From Fulvitalea axinellae (GTDB lineage: Bacteria; Bacteroidota; Bacteroidia; Cytophagales; Cyclobacteriaceae), in assembly GCF_036492835.1 (NCBI RefSeq), contig NZ_AP025314.1:2956010-3020009 (forward strand): DNA of 64,000 nucleotides, read 5' to 3'. The translations under genes and the position numbers were made by a program. This document shows positions 11,601 through 18,089 of the stretch, piece after piece (within the stretch, counting starts at the first letter, position 1; each line of letters starts with the position of its first letter). The notes below the pieces were generated by a model. That model saw nothing but the letters and a program-made list of their open reading frames with translations. It was not told the DNA's origin and made no database searches.

Positions 11601-12639
11601 TATTAAACGGTCCCGTTCCTCCTGTGATTTGTACTGAAATCACTCCGTCTGATCCTTTACAGATCGCAACAGGATCGCTAGCGGAAGCTTCTCCTTTCTG
11701 GAAGATCGTAAATACCACAGATTTGGCGGTACTTGTACATTTCGTTGTCGGGTTCTGTTGAACTACATAATATGTATATGTGCCAGGCGCAGTTTCTATT
11801 GGCGTAAAATCAGCCGCTGCACCAATTTGGCTTGTAAGGCCGGCATCACTATACCAAAAGAAGTCGTAACCTGCCTCTCCCGTTGCGGTAAATGTCGGGG
11901 TGGGTTCCCCTTCACAAACAGATTGGTTCGTGCTCTCAGGTTGGTCGGGTATCACTTTCAAATCGTCGACCGTATAGGTCTTCGAAATTGTACCGCAATC
12001 CCTTTTGTCCTTTACGGTTACAGTATAGTCCCCCTCTGTTAATCCTGAAATTTTTCGAGTATCAGCCGTAAAACCATCTGGCCCTACCCAAGAATAGACT
12101 TTCGAATCAGGAGAATAACCTCCATCCATCTTCAAGTCTATCTCACCCGTCGCAGAACTATCATCACAAGAAGTGTTGCCCACTGGAGCAACATCGCTGT
12201 TAAAGCGCATAATCTCGAAAAAGATGTTCGCGCCTCTGACAGCCCAGTTGTTTTGGTGTATGATCGTATACCTCGCCAACGTTCCATCAGTGCTCAAAGA
12301 GGCCGGAACATTCTTAAAGACATAGAAATCATCCCCCGTTTCGTGTTCCACGGTTATTCCTCCTACCGCAGGCATTCCCGGAACAATAACCAAAACCCTA
12401 GAGGTAGAGATTATATCATAAAGTAACAGTTCATCAAAATCATCCAGATCGGCCCCATCGTCCAAAACAAAATGTGCCGTTACATCTGCGGTGCCATCGC
12501 CGTTATAACATATTTCGTAACCGTTAATGCCTTTGGCCCCATTTAAAGAAACTGTCGGTAAACTTTGCGCAAAAGCCTGTCCTATCAATAAAAGCAACGC
12601 AAAGGAAACTAAGCTGAAAAATCTAAGTTTTTTCACCAT
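1..12639 (-). CDS. Giant modular secreted adhesin, SprB/Ig-like, 3' end outside window
   Basis: A single frame without stops runs from ATG at 12639 to the left edge: at least 4213 codons, with the C-terminus missing. Residues 1-25 form a signal peptide ending AFAQ. Next come a unique N-terminal region, a SprB-type repeat (about 145-235) and Ig-like modules (about 235-400). Residues about 400-1670 are a 159-residue tandem array; each unit pairs a beta-sandwich with GTFTATPAGLA and an Ig_7-like part with WFANATGGTAL and TYYAEST. Further divergent copies follow, then PKD/Ig modules, a cohesin-like domain (about 2345-2490), SprB-type modules (about 2930-3317) and a second copy of the large module block with another cohesin-like domain (about 3600-3745). 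Architecture resembles T9SS-exported surface adhesins of gliding Bacteroidota; a C-terminal sorting domain beyond the edge is expected but unseen. It follows a small secreted protein gene by 22 bp, so the two are probably co-transcribed. The array is more GC-rich than its surroundings. The adhesion role is inferred from architecture; no enzymatic motif was seen. Confidence 0.9.
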   Translation of the reverse strand, partial: MVKKLRFFSLVSFALLLLIGQAFAQSLPTVSLNGAKGINGYEICYNGDGTADVTAHFVLDDGADLDDFDELLLYDIISTSRVLVIVPGMPAVGGITVEHETGDDFYVFKNVPASLSTDGTLARYTIIHQNNWAVRGANIFFEIMRFNSDVAPVGNTSCDDSSATGEIDLKMDGGYSPDSKVYSWVGPDGFTADTRKISGLTEGDYTVTVKDKRDCGTISKTYTVDDLKVIPDQPESTNQSVCEGEPTPTFTATGEAGYDFFWYSDAGLTSQIGAAADFTPIETAPGTYTYYVVQQNPTTKCTSTAKSVVFTIFQKGEASASDPVAICKGSDGVISVQITGGTGPFNIELNDGTNAINKTNYSSGDPITVSPTATTTYTIISVSTADGCDAGINATKNSVTVTVEEPPTAEFTFAKGEFCTSETDPSPSMTGTSVKGTFTATPAGLALNATTGEIDLSASTEGTYTIKNTVDPGGACAAVESGAVTVKVTKTPDAPTVTDQTFCSTDLTTVADLQPAGVSWFANATGGTALSSTTALATGTTYYAESTNGICVSARSGSLVTIEESPTAEFTFAKGEYCTSEADPTPTMTGASVKGTFTATPAGLAINAGTGDIDLSASTEGTYTIKNTVDPAGVCATVESAGVTVKITKTPDTPTVTDQTFCSTDLATVADLQPAGVSWFANATGGTALPSTTALATGTTYYAESTNGICVSARSGSLVTIEESPTAEFTFAKGEYCTSEADPSPSMTGTSVKGMFTATPAGLAINATTGDIDLSASTEGTYTIKNTVDPGGACAAVESAGVTVKVTKTPDTPTVTDQTFCSTDLATVADLQPAGVSWFANATGGTALSSTTALATGTTYYAESTNGICVSARSGSLVTIEESPTAEFTFAKGEYCTSETDPTPSMTGTAVKGTFTATPAGLAINATTGEIDLSASTEGTYTIKNTVDPAGVCATVESAGVTVKITETPDTPTVTAQSFCSTATATVADLQPAGVSWFANATGGTALPPATALVTGTTYYAESTNGICESARSGSLVTIEEAPTAEFTFAKGEYCTSETDPSPTMTGIAVKGTFTATPAGLAINATTGEIDLSASTEGTYTIKNTVDPGGACAAVESGAVTVKVTKTPDTPTVTGQTFCSTDLATVADLQPAGVSWFANATGGTALSSTTALATGTTYYAESTNGICVSARSGSLVTIEEAPTAEFTFAKGEYCTSETDPTPSMTGTAVKGTFTATPAGLAINATTGEIDLSASTEGTYTIKNTVDPGGACAPVESAGVTVKVTKTPDAPTVTDQTFCSTATATVADLQPAGVSWFANATGGTAFPSTTALVTGTTYYAESTNGLCVSARSGSLVTIEESPTAEFTFAKGEYCTAEADPSPSMTGTSVKGTFTATPAGLAIDAGTGEIDLLASTEGTYTIKNTVDPGGACALVESAGVTVKITKTPDTPTVTGQTFCSMDLATVADLQPAGVSWFANATGGTALPSTTALVTGTTYYAESTNGICVSARSGSLVTIEESPTAEFTFAKGEYCTSETDPTPSMTGTSVKGTFTATPAGLAIDATTGEIDLSASTEGTYTIKNTVDPGGACAAVESGAVTVKVTKTPDTPTVTDQTFCSTDLATVADLQPAGVSWFANATGGTALPSTTALATGTTYYAESTNGICVSARSGSLVTIETAPTAEFTFAASFCSTDVDPSPTMTGSAVKGMFTVTSGTGLSINASTGKIDLSASPAGEYTIINTVKSGAPCGDIVSTPVKVKILKTAKPVASNQEFCSNEPHTVADLSATAVGTISWFATATGGTALDGAVTLTNGTTYYAETVQGGCVSERTAIDVTVEEVAKADFTFGATEYCVDAVDPAPVMGMGASKGTFSVTPATGLALNSTTGEIDLSASTPGTYDITNTLTATAICTSTPATFTVTVKGVVGKPVFDPTTVSELCGNPANTTFVATATNSTSIEFSVQPLGAGTFAGNVLDWDDTFEGNATITATAKDDCGNVETTETTVQVKGSLGVPNFLVSNPTEICGGTLNTTFIADADNSTSIKYSISPAGAGTIGETSGIVSWDVDFVGTAQIKATASGDCGSNTEATHSVNVKERVKLPVFEAGIPSSVCLGEATTSAKATVTGSSTLTYSLSPVSAGGVDANGIITWAPTFVGTATVTATASGSCGADKFVEKEIEVKRVPVATATSAPTLCGVTEYQLGGNTPASGETGTWTILTGTGGSLDNANSPLAKLTGSLGSTYTLEWVVSNGACSAKSSVVTVTFNDPSAITAPVVNKPTQGFCQNDSPTVADLEASGANLKWFSSLTSDTPLASTEPLVAGDYYVASVNGTGCESDRKKVTVELSEREVVFTLSNVDVDAGDNFDFPIYIKGFEEIAGTNFTINYDPALVEPVISSGINVSLSHSAFGAEILATNPSAGEVRVLWAPADLLPETLADNSQLLGINFKAKENVCGEEKVTMSAVNVAFGDTPLCSAEVILGEGNVKVKKEMTVTLTASATAVCAGDNVTFTANVTNGEGTLSYKWIVDGTETTTTSSTYSRNDLADGDHAVSVTVVSTETDCLVNGTVASNSVDVNVGTVTPTISLNGETSICSGEEVEFTATLTNASATPTVVWFVNGTEQDRGVNKTTYKYDPANNDKVKAQLLTADIACSTVTDPESNVLTISTGDKEMKFELVKDDIVKCGAKTVKLEIRPIDAPAGVSVEWYKIPIFGDDEKLGNGMILNVGGTLLAEHDWVYAKVGAKDCYKEYRSENLVILGESATAKVDLTAESTTPCKGTPVKFTATPLENAGSTPKYKWFIDGTEISEGTSPEFNRTFVATGNVTVKVEMTPTASCLDPVTKEVTVNVQESPSLDLVTSLLQGCGNVDLATGVKGTGVTPEYFKDKDFTVPVGGSVVTESGTYYVRDAGAGGSCPADEGSLNVSVGESPKLALTSNTLETDCGQPADIKALVDVANTDTGANYDLIFKDPSSNVVANPEEVTVSGVYKVMVKDKVTDCESGELDIDVTINPDILRVGDPTVTNNTLCGTGGNGQIEVKYTGTGLEYSKDDFATVQTDATFTGLTAGNYEIKVRYAGSGKCVKVETVTVVDGATDLTVSATFVDPSSCATTDGSITVTATGGTDYFYTLEDGDGNVVRAEQNSHLFDNLAYEAKYVVKVRDAVSGCEGTTDVDFAPKVNVDDFAFDVTHVTSCLADNGKVVITSVDPVGTDYEYHLAQGATVTKNDKGVFESLAAGNYTLKVVNKVSGCESSVKPVLIEDNAEGLDVGDIILTTTRLSDCGVTDGTLKIEVNVAGNYEFSVNGGAYVAGTSPFMVNALDAGDYKVKVKDLATGCESDEKTATVDGPADSSPPAKPVFAATSIENICQGTATTTFTATTTTAGATLKYTLEPNVAGAIDANTGQVTWSGTFDGTATVKATATNSCGDSDVAEHEVKVLTKPVATVDPLPALCGDTEVTLEGSALAAGETGQWTITSGTGGTLDSPTASTTRFTGTLGTTYKLTWTVSNVVCDSDPVELTVEFKDPTTITPPDVAGRENQNFCGEKTVADLDADGINLKWYSVAAGGTPLLTSEKLVTGKYYVTSSDAEGCESDRIEVNVVVRELDFGLFFPNDLSVDADSEFDYPVLVRGFDDISGAQFTITYDATLVEPVMADPTNPANKAVTLGYSAFGAEVVAVTPAEGKITVVWTPADAKPESITDNGRFISLRMKAKDGVCGKSVASFGNDPTKIEVIFERDDVLCEASVDTKTGNIAVQKTMSVALTSSATAVCAGEEVTFTADVTGGEGTLTYKWTVDGIEQTNNTNIYKRSDLTAGDHQISVTVVSNSVDCLTESSVTSTTVDVNVGSVTPSIAIDGNTDVCPGDETEFTATLTNAGGSPVVDWYVNATKVATGLTYRYTPADGDKVKAQLTTGLACATSPTQESAELTMNVAKKDMDFIVIKDDIVKCAANPVTLKLQKVDAPDGITVSWFKVMTGPDQLLGTGITLTENTLVAGDLVYAKVPAKDCYNEFISETFEIQGEDDKPAVALEVSASETCKGESLTFKAKPTNGGTTPLYTWFVNGTEITGEEGAEYTHTFVNGGNQTIKVELLSSACLKNQTAETTTNVNVKEAPDLNLQTAPLVGCENVDLTAGVGNKAITVEFSKKPDFSEILTSATVTESGTYYVRNTGGGTCLAEGTLLVVINGLPTLVATNTAKANCGGTVDLTALVDKGASDA
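1400..1845 (-). other. Cohesin-like domain within adhesin, copy B
   Basis: Adhesin residues about 3600-3745. The same pattern as copy A: SVDADSEFDYPVLVRGF, GAQFTITYDATLVEP, ITVVWTPAD and SLRMKAKDGVCG. It sits at the equivalent position of the second supra-module, so the domain was duplicated with the block. Confidence 0.55.
3780..6600 (-). repeat. Large supra-module, copy A (N-terminal copy)
   Basis: This stretch of the adhesin has the same module order and clear sequence similarity to 1-2690, at an offset of about 3.77-3.80 kb; for example, the equivalent of position 1001 lies at 4796. It includes PKD/Ig-like modules, a cohesin-like domain and modules with matching Trp/Cys spacing. Divergence is much higher than in the 477-bp array, so the duplication is older. 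Boundaries are approximate. Confidence 0.75.
5170..5615 (-). other. Cohesin-like domain within adhesin, copy A
   Basis: Adhesin residues about 2345-2490. Visible hallmarks are a DVDAGDNFDFPIYIKGFEEIAG-type opening, then NFTINYDPALVEP, then VRVLWAPAD and a closing hydrophobic strand ending in KAKENVCG. The pattern (a secreted beta-sandwich with G-x-FT-x-x-YD-P and a later VxW strand) matches cohesin/cohesin-like modules. Assignment is by eye; a related immunoglobulin-like fold is the alternative. Confidence 0.55.
7640..11440 (-). repeat. Tandem array of about eight 477-bp coding repeats
   Basis: An equivalent anchor (the segment coding for FCSTDLTTVADLQPAG) recurs at 7775, 8252, 8729, 9206, 9683, 10160, 10637 and 11114, exactly 477 bp (159 codons) apart with no indel. 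Copies are very similar at nucleotide level. More diverged relatives lie to the left at about 7300 and 6800. The copies are mosaic: those at 8729 and 9683 share a variant (gtggccgtagagcag) where the others read aagtccgtcgagcag, which suggests gene conversion or segmental duplication. The array lies wholly inside the adhesin frame. Confidence 0.93.
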
Positions 12640-12661
12640 AATACTAACGCCAAAACACCTG

Positions 12662-13024
12662 TTATTTAACCGCAATTCCATTCCGTCCATTCACATCGAA
12701 AGAACACCCGTCCCCCATTCTCACATGAAGCATATAATGCCCTTGTTTAAGTCCTGAGAATAATGATTTCTCAACATTCTGCTCAACCGAAAAATTCATT
12801 TCTTTCGTGTTTGTCACATTCATCAAATCCACAAGAAAAAATTTGGCTTTTTTTGCGGACCTATCCTTAAATGTGAAAAACAACTCGAACTTTCCGTCTC
12901 GCTTTTTATCGGCGATAACCCGATACTCATATTTCACATCACACGGGGGCGTGGTTGCCTTAACGTTTATTGAAAAAACGCACACGACGACGATTAAGAT
13001 TAACAGAGTACAGTACCGTCTCAT
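12662..13024 (-). CDS. Small secreted protein upstream of the adhesin
   Basis: 120 residues from an ATG. Residues 1-23 form a hydrophobic signal peptide (LLILIVVVCVFSINVKA). The mature part has two cysteines (in PPCDV and GDGCSF) and a single predicted beta-rich domain whose end (LKQGHYMLHVRMGDGC) recalls the last strands of SprB-type repeats (L-x-x-G-x-Y-x-V-x-V). The stop is 22 bp before the adhesin start, so the pair is probably an operon and the small protein may act with the adhesin in export or at the surface; that is inference from position. No family was recognised. Confidence 0.75.
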   Translation of the reverse strand: MRRYCTLLILIVVVCVFSINVKATTPPCDVKYEYRVIADKKRDGKFELFFTFKDRSAKKAKFFLVDLMNVTNTKEMNFSVEQNVEKSLFSGLKQGHYMLHVRMGDGCSFDVNGRNGIAVK

Positions 13025-13542
13025 ATAACTCAGGTTTACTTAAAATCAGACTTGGTTCCGGTCACGACCACCTTCGCTTCCGGGTAATCAAAAAGCTTGG
13101 TTCAAAAACAGCTTTCTCTCAGATTGAGACCTCCCAAAAACATATCGGGAACAGTATATCTAAGCTTGAATTTATCAAATAATAGTTACAATACACTATG
13201 TCGCACTGTTAATTTTATCACAGCAAAACATCCATGTTTCATGAAAATAACTAAGTATCAACCAAATACGAAAGATACAGTAATATTCTTATCAAATAAA
13301 AATCAATTCATATCTCATATTTGATGTTTGTTTTGTGTCTTTATAAGACACTGATTGACACAGGAAAAACACCGGGCTTATTAAAGAAGAAAAACAAGAG
13401 GTGATTGAGGCGGCATTTACGAATAAAAAAAGTGATTTCCAGACGAAATTTTCTCGTAATTTCACATAGCAATATTTCTTTATGCAAATCCGGAAGATTG
13501 AGAGCCATGTGCTTTTTATAGCGTCAAAAACCATTTTTAAAA
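13025..13542. other. AT-rich intergenic region, no gene seen
   Basis: About 520 bp between the divergent-looking upstream end of the small secreted protein gene and the terminator of the SDR gene. It should hold the promoter of the adhesin operon, but no exact TAnnTTTG box was found. An 80-codon minus-strand frame at 13292-13534 has no recognisable motif and I do not accept it as a gene. Confidence 0.5.
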
Positions 13543-13568
13543 CAAAAAAGTCGCCGAAGCGACTTTCA
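13543..13568 (-). terminator. Intrinsic terminator of the SDR gene
   Basis: On the minus strand AAAGTCGC-TTCG-GCGACTTTTTT: perfect stem, UUCG tetraloop and U-tract, 27 bp after the stop at 13595. Confidence 0.88.
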
Positions 13569-13594
13569 GTTATTTTATTTCACATTAGATAAAA

Positions 13595-14542
13595 TCAATT
13601 CACCGGCACGTTATTGTAACAGAACGAGAAGCTTTCTTTGAAAGACTTCAGCTCATCCACAAAGTCCACACTCTTAGAAAAATTCAAATATTCACGCAAA
13701 CTTGACTCTGGGCTAACCTTAAGGCTTTCGAGCTCCAAGTGCTGGTTTACAAACATAAACTCCAACTCCGGATACACCTCTTTCAAAGCGTCTACGACGT
13801 CGATAATCCGAAGGTTTTTGTCCGCCAAATTGTACATTCCCGACGGCACTGTTTCCGACAACAAACCGCCCAAAGCTTGCGTCACTGTATCCACATGAAC
13901 AAACGCCCTGAACTGCTTGCCGTTACCGTCGATGGAAATCCGGCCATTGAAATGCGATTCGAACATAAAGCGGTTAATCACCGCATCAAAACGCATACTT
14001 TTGCTATAACCGTACACGTTCGCACACCTTAATATATAGGTATCCATCTTACTGAACAGACGGCGAACATGCTCCTCCCCTTTCAGCTTCGAAATTCCGT
14101 AAACGGTTTTAGGGAACGGAACCGACTCCTCCGTAAATTCGGCTGTGGCTGATTTTCCGTAAACCGAGGCGCTACTTAAGTATACAAACCTTTTCACGTC
14201 ACTTTCTTCAACAGCGCTTACCAAATCGGCGGTTCCCCAATGGTTCACTTGCTCATAAACATGAGAGTCCAAATGAGAAAACGGAGTGGAAACGCAAGCG
14301 GCCAAATGGTAAACCACATCGATTCCCTGTAAAGCTTTTGCTAATTTTCTAGAATCCAGAATGTCTCCGCAAACGAAGCGAACTTTTTCGCCCCCTTCCA
14401 GAGTGGCTCCCAAAAATAGATTATGGTTCTTACGGCTCAGGTTGTCATAAATTCGAACCTCCGTAACCTCAGGACGCATGGCCAATGTTCTCACTAGGTC
14501 TGTACCCACATAACCCGCTCCGCCAGTCACCAATACTTTCAT
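13595..14542 (-). CDS. NAD-dependent epimerase/dehydratase (extended SDR)
   Basis: 315 residues, the usual length for extended short-chain dehydrogenases acting on nucleotide sugars. The N-terminal Rossmann motif is GGAGYVG (residues 7-13). A catalytic Ser region (LSSASVYG) precedes Y-x-x-x-K in YGISKLKG at about residues 164-168. Substrate is most likely an NDP-sugar for surface polysaccharide, but the specific sugar cannot be read from the sequence. The gene stands alone on the minus strand, ends at a strong UUCG terminator, and starts 63 bp after the cysH stop with a dyad in between. The ATG at 14542 is four residues before the first strand (VLVTGG), as expected. Confidence 0.88.
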   Translation of the reverse strand: MKVLVTGGAGYVGTDLVRTLAMRPEVTEVRIYDNLSRKNHNLFLGATLEGGEKVRFVCGDILDSRKLAKALQGIDVVYHLAACVSTPFSHLDSHVYEQVNHWGTADLVSAVEESDVKRFVYLSSASVYGKSATAEFTEESVPFPKTVYGISKLKGEEHVRRLFSKMDTYILRCANVYGYSKSMRFDAVINRFMFESHFNGRISIDGNGKQFRAFVHVDTVTQALGGLLSETVPSGMYNLADKNLRIIDVVDALKEVYPELEFMFVNQHLELESLKVSPESSLREYLNFSKSVDFVDELKSFKESFSFCYNNVPVN

Positions 14543-14557
14543 TCCGTTTATATTTTT

Positions 14558-14582
14558 AACGGAAAGGCTAAGCCTTTCCGTT
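14558..14582 (-). terminator. Dyad between cysH and SDR gene
   Basis: AACGGAAAGG-CTAAG-CCTTTCCGTT is a perfect inverted repeat. It lies between the cysH stop and the SDR start. The tract after it on the minus strand is A/T-mixed rather than pure U, so it may act as a weak terminator or another RNA element. Confidence 0.5.
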
Positions 14583-14605
14583 CTATTTCCAATTGTTTAA
14601 AAAAA

Positions 14606-15262
14606 TCACTTCTTCACAAGGTCGGTATGCAAGCCACACTCGGTCTTGTTCATCCCGTACCAACGGGCTTCACGCTCTTGCATTTCAGGATCCATTTTAC
14701 GCGTACACGGCGCACAACCGACACTCATGTAACCTTTATCCTCCAATGGATGGGATGGCAGTCCAAATTCCTTCCTATAGAAATAAATCATTTTGGCGTT
14801 CCAATCCAACATCGGGTGAAACCTAGTTACATCGTGCGGCGCAGGTTGCTCAATTTTCATGGCCTTACGCACGGCGCTTTGGTCCGCCCTCACTCCGTTA
14901 ATCCACACGTCATAGCGCTTCATAACGGCTTCCATCGGTTGGGTTTTGTTCAGGAAACAACAATAGTCGGGATCGCTGGCGAACAGGAACCGGCCATTAC
15001 CGTCCATCTGCATAGTCTTGGGCACCGGGGTTTTCAAATCCACCAGATTAAGCCCTAACATTTCAGATATTTGGTCCCTGTAAGCGATGGTTTCCGGAAA
15101 ATGATAGCCCGTATTAATAAAGTATACGGGAATCGAACGGTCTACCCTGCTGATCATATGCAACAAGACGATACTGTGCGACTGAAACGACGATGTGGTA
15201 AACATCTGACGTCCTTCCGCATTGTAACGTTCGACCTGTTTTTTAAATGCTTCGAAATCCAA
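14606..15262 (-). CDS. cysH: Assimilatory adenylyl-sulfate (APS) reductase, CysH family
   Basis: 218 residues in the PAPS/APS reductase family, reducing activated sulfate to sulfite with thioredoxin as donor. Near the N-terminus SSFQSHSIVLLHM occupies the modified P-loop position. The paired cysteines CC (in DYCCFLNK, about residue 105) and CxxC (GCAPCTRK, about residue 190) are the [4Fe-4S] ligands that mark the APS-type rather than the PAPS-type enzyme. The C-terminal ECGLH carries the catalytic cysteine. The start is TTG at 15262: the next upstream in-frame codons reach a stop at 15281 without any ATG. No other sulfate genes are adjacent in the window. Confidence 0.9.
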   Translation of the reverse strand: MDFEAFKKQVERYNAEGRQMFTTSSFQSHSIVLLHMISRVDRSIPVYFINTGYHFPETIAYRDQISEMLGLNLVDLKTPVPKTMQMDGNGRFLFASDPDYCCFLNKTQPMEAVMKRYDVWINGVRADQSAVRKAMKIEQPAPHDVTRFHPMLDWNAKMIYFYRKEFGLPSHPLEDKGYMSVGCAPCTRKMDPEMQEREARWYGMNKTECGLHTDLVKK

Positions 15263-15466
15263 CTTACTCGACTTTTGTTGTTAAATACCCCGCTCCCGAG
15301 GCCCCATAAAGGGAATTCTTGAGCAATATTAAGCTCAAACCATGTATTAAACAAACCCCTTCCGCACAAAATACCAAGGTACGGTAAACGTTTATGCTCG
15401 CCCACAATATAACAATGCCCGCATAATCAGGGTTACCCTCCTAAGGCTTGACAAACCCGTGATTAT
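15263..15466 (-). promoter_or_regulatory. Leader/intergenic region upstream of cysH with one hairpin
   Basis: About 200 bp separate cysH from the divergent MBG protein gene. On the minus strand TTGAGC (15338-15333) can pair with GCTCAA (15324-15319) around an 8-nt loop, with no U-tract. No SAM riboswitch core was recognised. A one-mismatch -7 element (TACCTTGG) lies at about 15370-15377. Confidence 0.3.
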
Positions 15467-18010
15467 ATGTACAAATTATTGCATATTACGAACAACATTC
15501 GCACTCTGCGAATTGGTATCGCAACAATACTGATTACGATATTGGCTATCGGCGCCACTTATGCTAACGGATTTTCCGACATAGAAGCCACAATCGAAAT
15601 CACCAATACACAAACTACATACGACGGAGACCCCAAACACGTTGCGGTTACTACAAATCCCGCCGGTTTAAATTATACGGTTACGTACAATTCCTCCACA
15701 CAACCGCCAATTAATGTCGGTCAATATTCGGTGGTTGTCACCATCGCTCACGCGGGATTTACGGGGTCAGCGACCTCTACTTTAGACATTCAACCCGCCC
15801 AAGCCACCATTTCCCTTTCGGACACGGTTCAAACCTACGACGGAAATTTCAAAACCGTTTTGGCCGAGACAACTCCTCCCGGATTATCCATCAGAGCGGT
15901 TTATGACGGCCTAAATAGCCCTCCCACCACTCCCGGCACCTACCCTGTAACAGTCACGGTAACAAACACCAACTACACGGGCTCCCAATCAGGCACATTG
16001 CGCATCAAAAAAGCTCCCGCCACACTTTTCGTTTCGGACACTATACAAACTTACGACGGTGCCAGCAAACGCCCCACCGTAAGTACCGAACCCGCCGATT
16101 TGGGTTTAAGAATAACTTACGACGGCAGTGAAATACCGCCAAGAGACGCCGGAACGTACTCTACGGTAATTGCGGTAGAAAATCCTTATTATAGCGCTTC
16201 GAAAACCGTCAACCTGAAAATCAATCCCGCTTCCGGCATTGTCGTCATTGCCGGAACACAAGCAGTCTACGACGGAAACGCTAAGCCGGTTACGGTCACG
16301 ACTGTGCCACCAAACCTAGCCGTAAGCGTCACTTACAACGGAAACACGTCAATTCCCGCTTCGGCAGGCTTATATTCGGTCATAGCCTCCATCAATGAAA
16401 ACAACTACGCAGGCAGTAGTCAAGCCTCTTTAACAATTGACAAAGCTACCGCAACAATCACTTTCACAGACACTACCAAAACGTACACAGGCCTAGAATT
16501 AGAGCCTGATTATGTCACAGATCCGCCTAATCTGAACGTCAACCTTACTTTTGACAATACAGATCAGCAACCGACACAAACCGGAAACTACAAAGTCACC
16601 GCTACAATAAATGACCGTGACTATACTGGAAACGACAGCACTACCCTTGTTATTGAAAAAGCGGAGGCTCAAATCATTCGCTCTGATACGATAACCACAT
16701 ATAACGGATTACCACAAAGCCCGACAATTAGCACGATTCCTCAAGGCCTAAGCTTCTCGGTAAGCTATGACGATGAAACATCCAAACCGATTAACGCAGA
16801 CACAATTGATGTAATCATCACAGTCAATGATCCGAATTACGAGAAAGTTGACTCGTCCAAATTCATTATCAAAAAGGCTCCGCAAACTATAACCTTTGGA
16901 CGTATAGAAGACAGACCAATCGACGCTCCTCCTTTGGAACTGTCAGGTTCTAGTTCGTCCGGGCTCACACTCACTTATTCGGTCTCACCTGAAAGCCCCG
17001 CTCAGGTAAACGGAAACACACTTACACTGAGCATGCCGGGAGCCGTTACAGTGACCGCAAAACAGGACGGCAACGACAATTATCTGAAAGCGGACTCAGT
17101 AACGCAAATATTCGCAGCGCTTAGCCCGTATAGCCAAATCAAAGGAAAGATTGTAGACTTCGACGGAACTATCATAGATTACGGAAGTGTAACTCTTTTC
17201 AGAGACACGCTCGACTCCTATGTCCCGTTTGCGACCACCAACCTGACCACCAGCGGATATAGCGTAAAGGCTCCTGGAGGCAAGTACATTCTGAGATACA
17301 ATGCTCCCGACACCAGTCGATTTATCAACACATACTTAGGCACATCCGTAATTTGGCAAGATGCCGAAAGTATTACCGTTTCCGAGGCAAAGGATTTATC
17401 CTTTTTCATTCCCGAACTTAGACCTGAAGTCAACCCTGGACACGTCACGGTATCAGGTCAATATGTCAGTGAAGACAATGGAAACTTCACTCCAATCCCT
17501 AACATTGTGCTTCTTCTCTTATACCCGGAAACCGAAAGAATCTATGATGTTTTAAGAACTGATGAGACGGGAAAATTCGAATTCAATAGAATCAAATACG
17601 GTAATTACACCTTACAAGTAGACAAGCCAACAGGCAAAAAAAACAGGCTTTCACCGCTTCTTCAGCTCTCTCAAAATATTGATTCTCTGGAAATACGGGT
17701 AATTGAACAAGCCCAAGGCATAAAAGTCGAGGTACTTAAGGCCCATCAAGTCTTGGATGCTCAAAACTTAGACGACAAAATCAAAATCTCACCAAATCCC
17801 GCCACGAACTGGATCCGAATCACAAAAGACACACAATCCAACACCCAATTTTCAGGACAGATCCTCTCGGTTTCAGGCAAATCCGTCTGCAAGTTCTCAT
17901 CTCTTTCATCTGGTGAGAAACTAGATCTTAGCCACTTCCCTCAAGGGGTGTTTATAATAGAGATTCATTCGAAAGACGAGATAATAAGGCGAAAAATATT
18001 TAAACGATAA
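15467..18010 (+). CDS. MBG-repeat surface protein with T9SS sorting domain
   Basis: 847 residues from an ATG. A signal anchor/signal peptide covers about residues 10-34. Six MBG-type repeats of about 72-75 residues follow (residues about 40-475), each with TYDG or TYNG near the start, a Y-D/N-G strand, a G-x-Y-x-V hairpin and a connecting KAPATI-like linker. A seventh Ig-like module starts QTITFG. Two regulatory-like beta domains follow (about 555-750), the second with DETGKFEFNRIKYGNYTL as in carboxypeptidase-regulatory modules. The C-terminus (about 770-847) is a type A T9SS sorting domain: KISPNPATNWIRI, then GVFIIEI and a basic end. It should be exported across the outer membrane and anchored or released; a role in adhesion or biofilm is inference. 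It ends at a strong terminator. Confidence 0.88.
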   Translation: MYKLLHITNNIRTLRIGIATILITILAIGATYANGFSDIEATIEITNTQTTYDGDPKHVAVTTNPAGLNYTVTYNSSTQPPINVGQYSVVVTIAHAGFTGSATSTLDIQPAQATISLSDTVQTYDGNFKTVLAETTPPGLSIRAVYDGLNSPPTTPGTYPVTVTVTNTNYTGSQSGTLRIKKAPATLFVSDTIQTYDGASKRPTVSTEPADLGLRITYDGSEIPPRDAGTYSTVIAVENPYYSASKTVNLKINPASGIVVIAGTQAVYDGNAKPVTVTTVPPNLAVSVTYNGNTSIPASAGLYSVIASINENNYAGSSQASLTIDKATATITFTDTTKTYTGLELEPDYVTDPPNLNVNLTFDNTDQQPTQTGNYKVTATINDRDYTGNDSTTLVIEKAEAQIIRSDTITTYNGLPQSPTISTIPQGLSFSVSYDDETSKPINADTIDVIITVNDPNYEKVDSSKFIIKKAPQTITFGRIEDRPIDAPPLELSGSSSSGLTLTYSVSPESPAQVNGNTLTLSMPGAVTVTAKQDGNDNYLKADSVTQIFAALSPYSQIKGKIVDFDGTIIDYGSVTLFRDTLDSYVPFATTNLTTSGYSVKAPGGKYILRYNAPDTSRFINTYLGTSVIWQDAESITVSEAKDLSFFIPELRPEVNPGHVTVSGQYVSEDNGNFTPIPNIVLLLLYPETERIYDVLRTDETGKFEFNRIKYGNYTLQVDKPTGKKNRLSPLLQLSQNIDSLEIRVIEQAQGIKVEVLKAHQVLDAQNLDDKIKISPNPATNWIRITKDTQSNTQFSGQILSVSGKSVCKFSSLSSGEKLDLSHFPQGVFIIEIHSKDEIIRRKIFKR

Positions 18011-18042
18011 GAGACGTCATCTAAACCAATGACGTCTCTTTT
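18009..18042 (+). terminator. Intrinsic terminator of MBG protein gene
   Basis: GAGACGTCAT-ctaaacca-ATGACGTCTC followed by TTTTCTCG directly after the stop codon. A second dyad (AACTAGAA...TTCTAGTT, 18047-18069) follows and may serve the converging hldD transcript. Confidence 0.85.
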
Positions 18043-18089
18043 CTCGAACTAGAATTCCGACTTCTAGTTTATATTGTCACCAAAGTCTC

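Noticed and set aside
13292..13534. 80-codon minus-strand frame in the adhesin upstream region
   Set aside because: No motif and no clear start signal; lies in an AT-rich intergenic region.
15263..15466. SAM riboswitch upstream of cysH
   Set aside because: Only one simple hairpin was found; no SAM-I, SAM-II or SAM-V core could be matched by eye.
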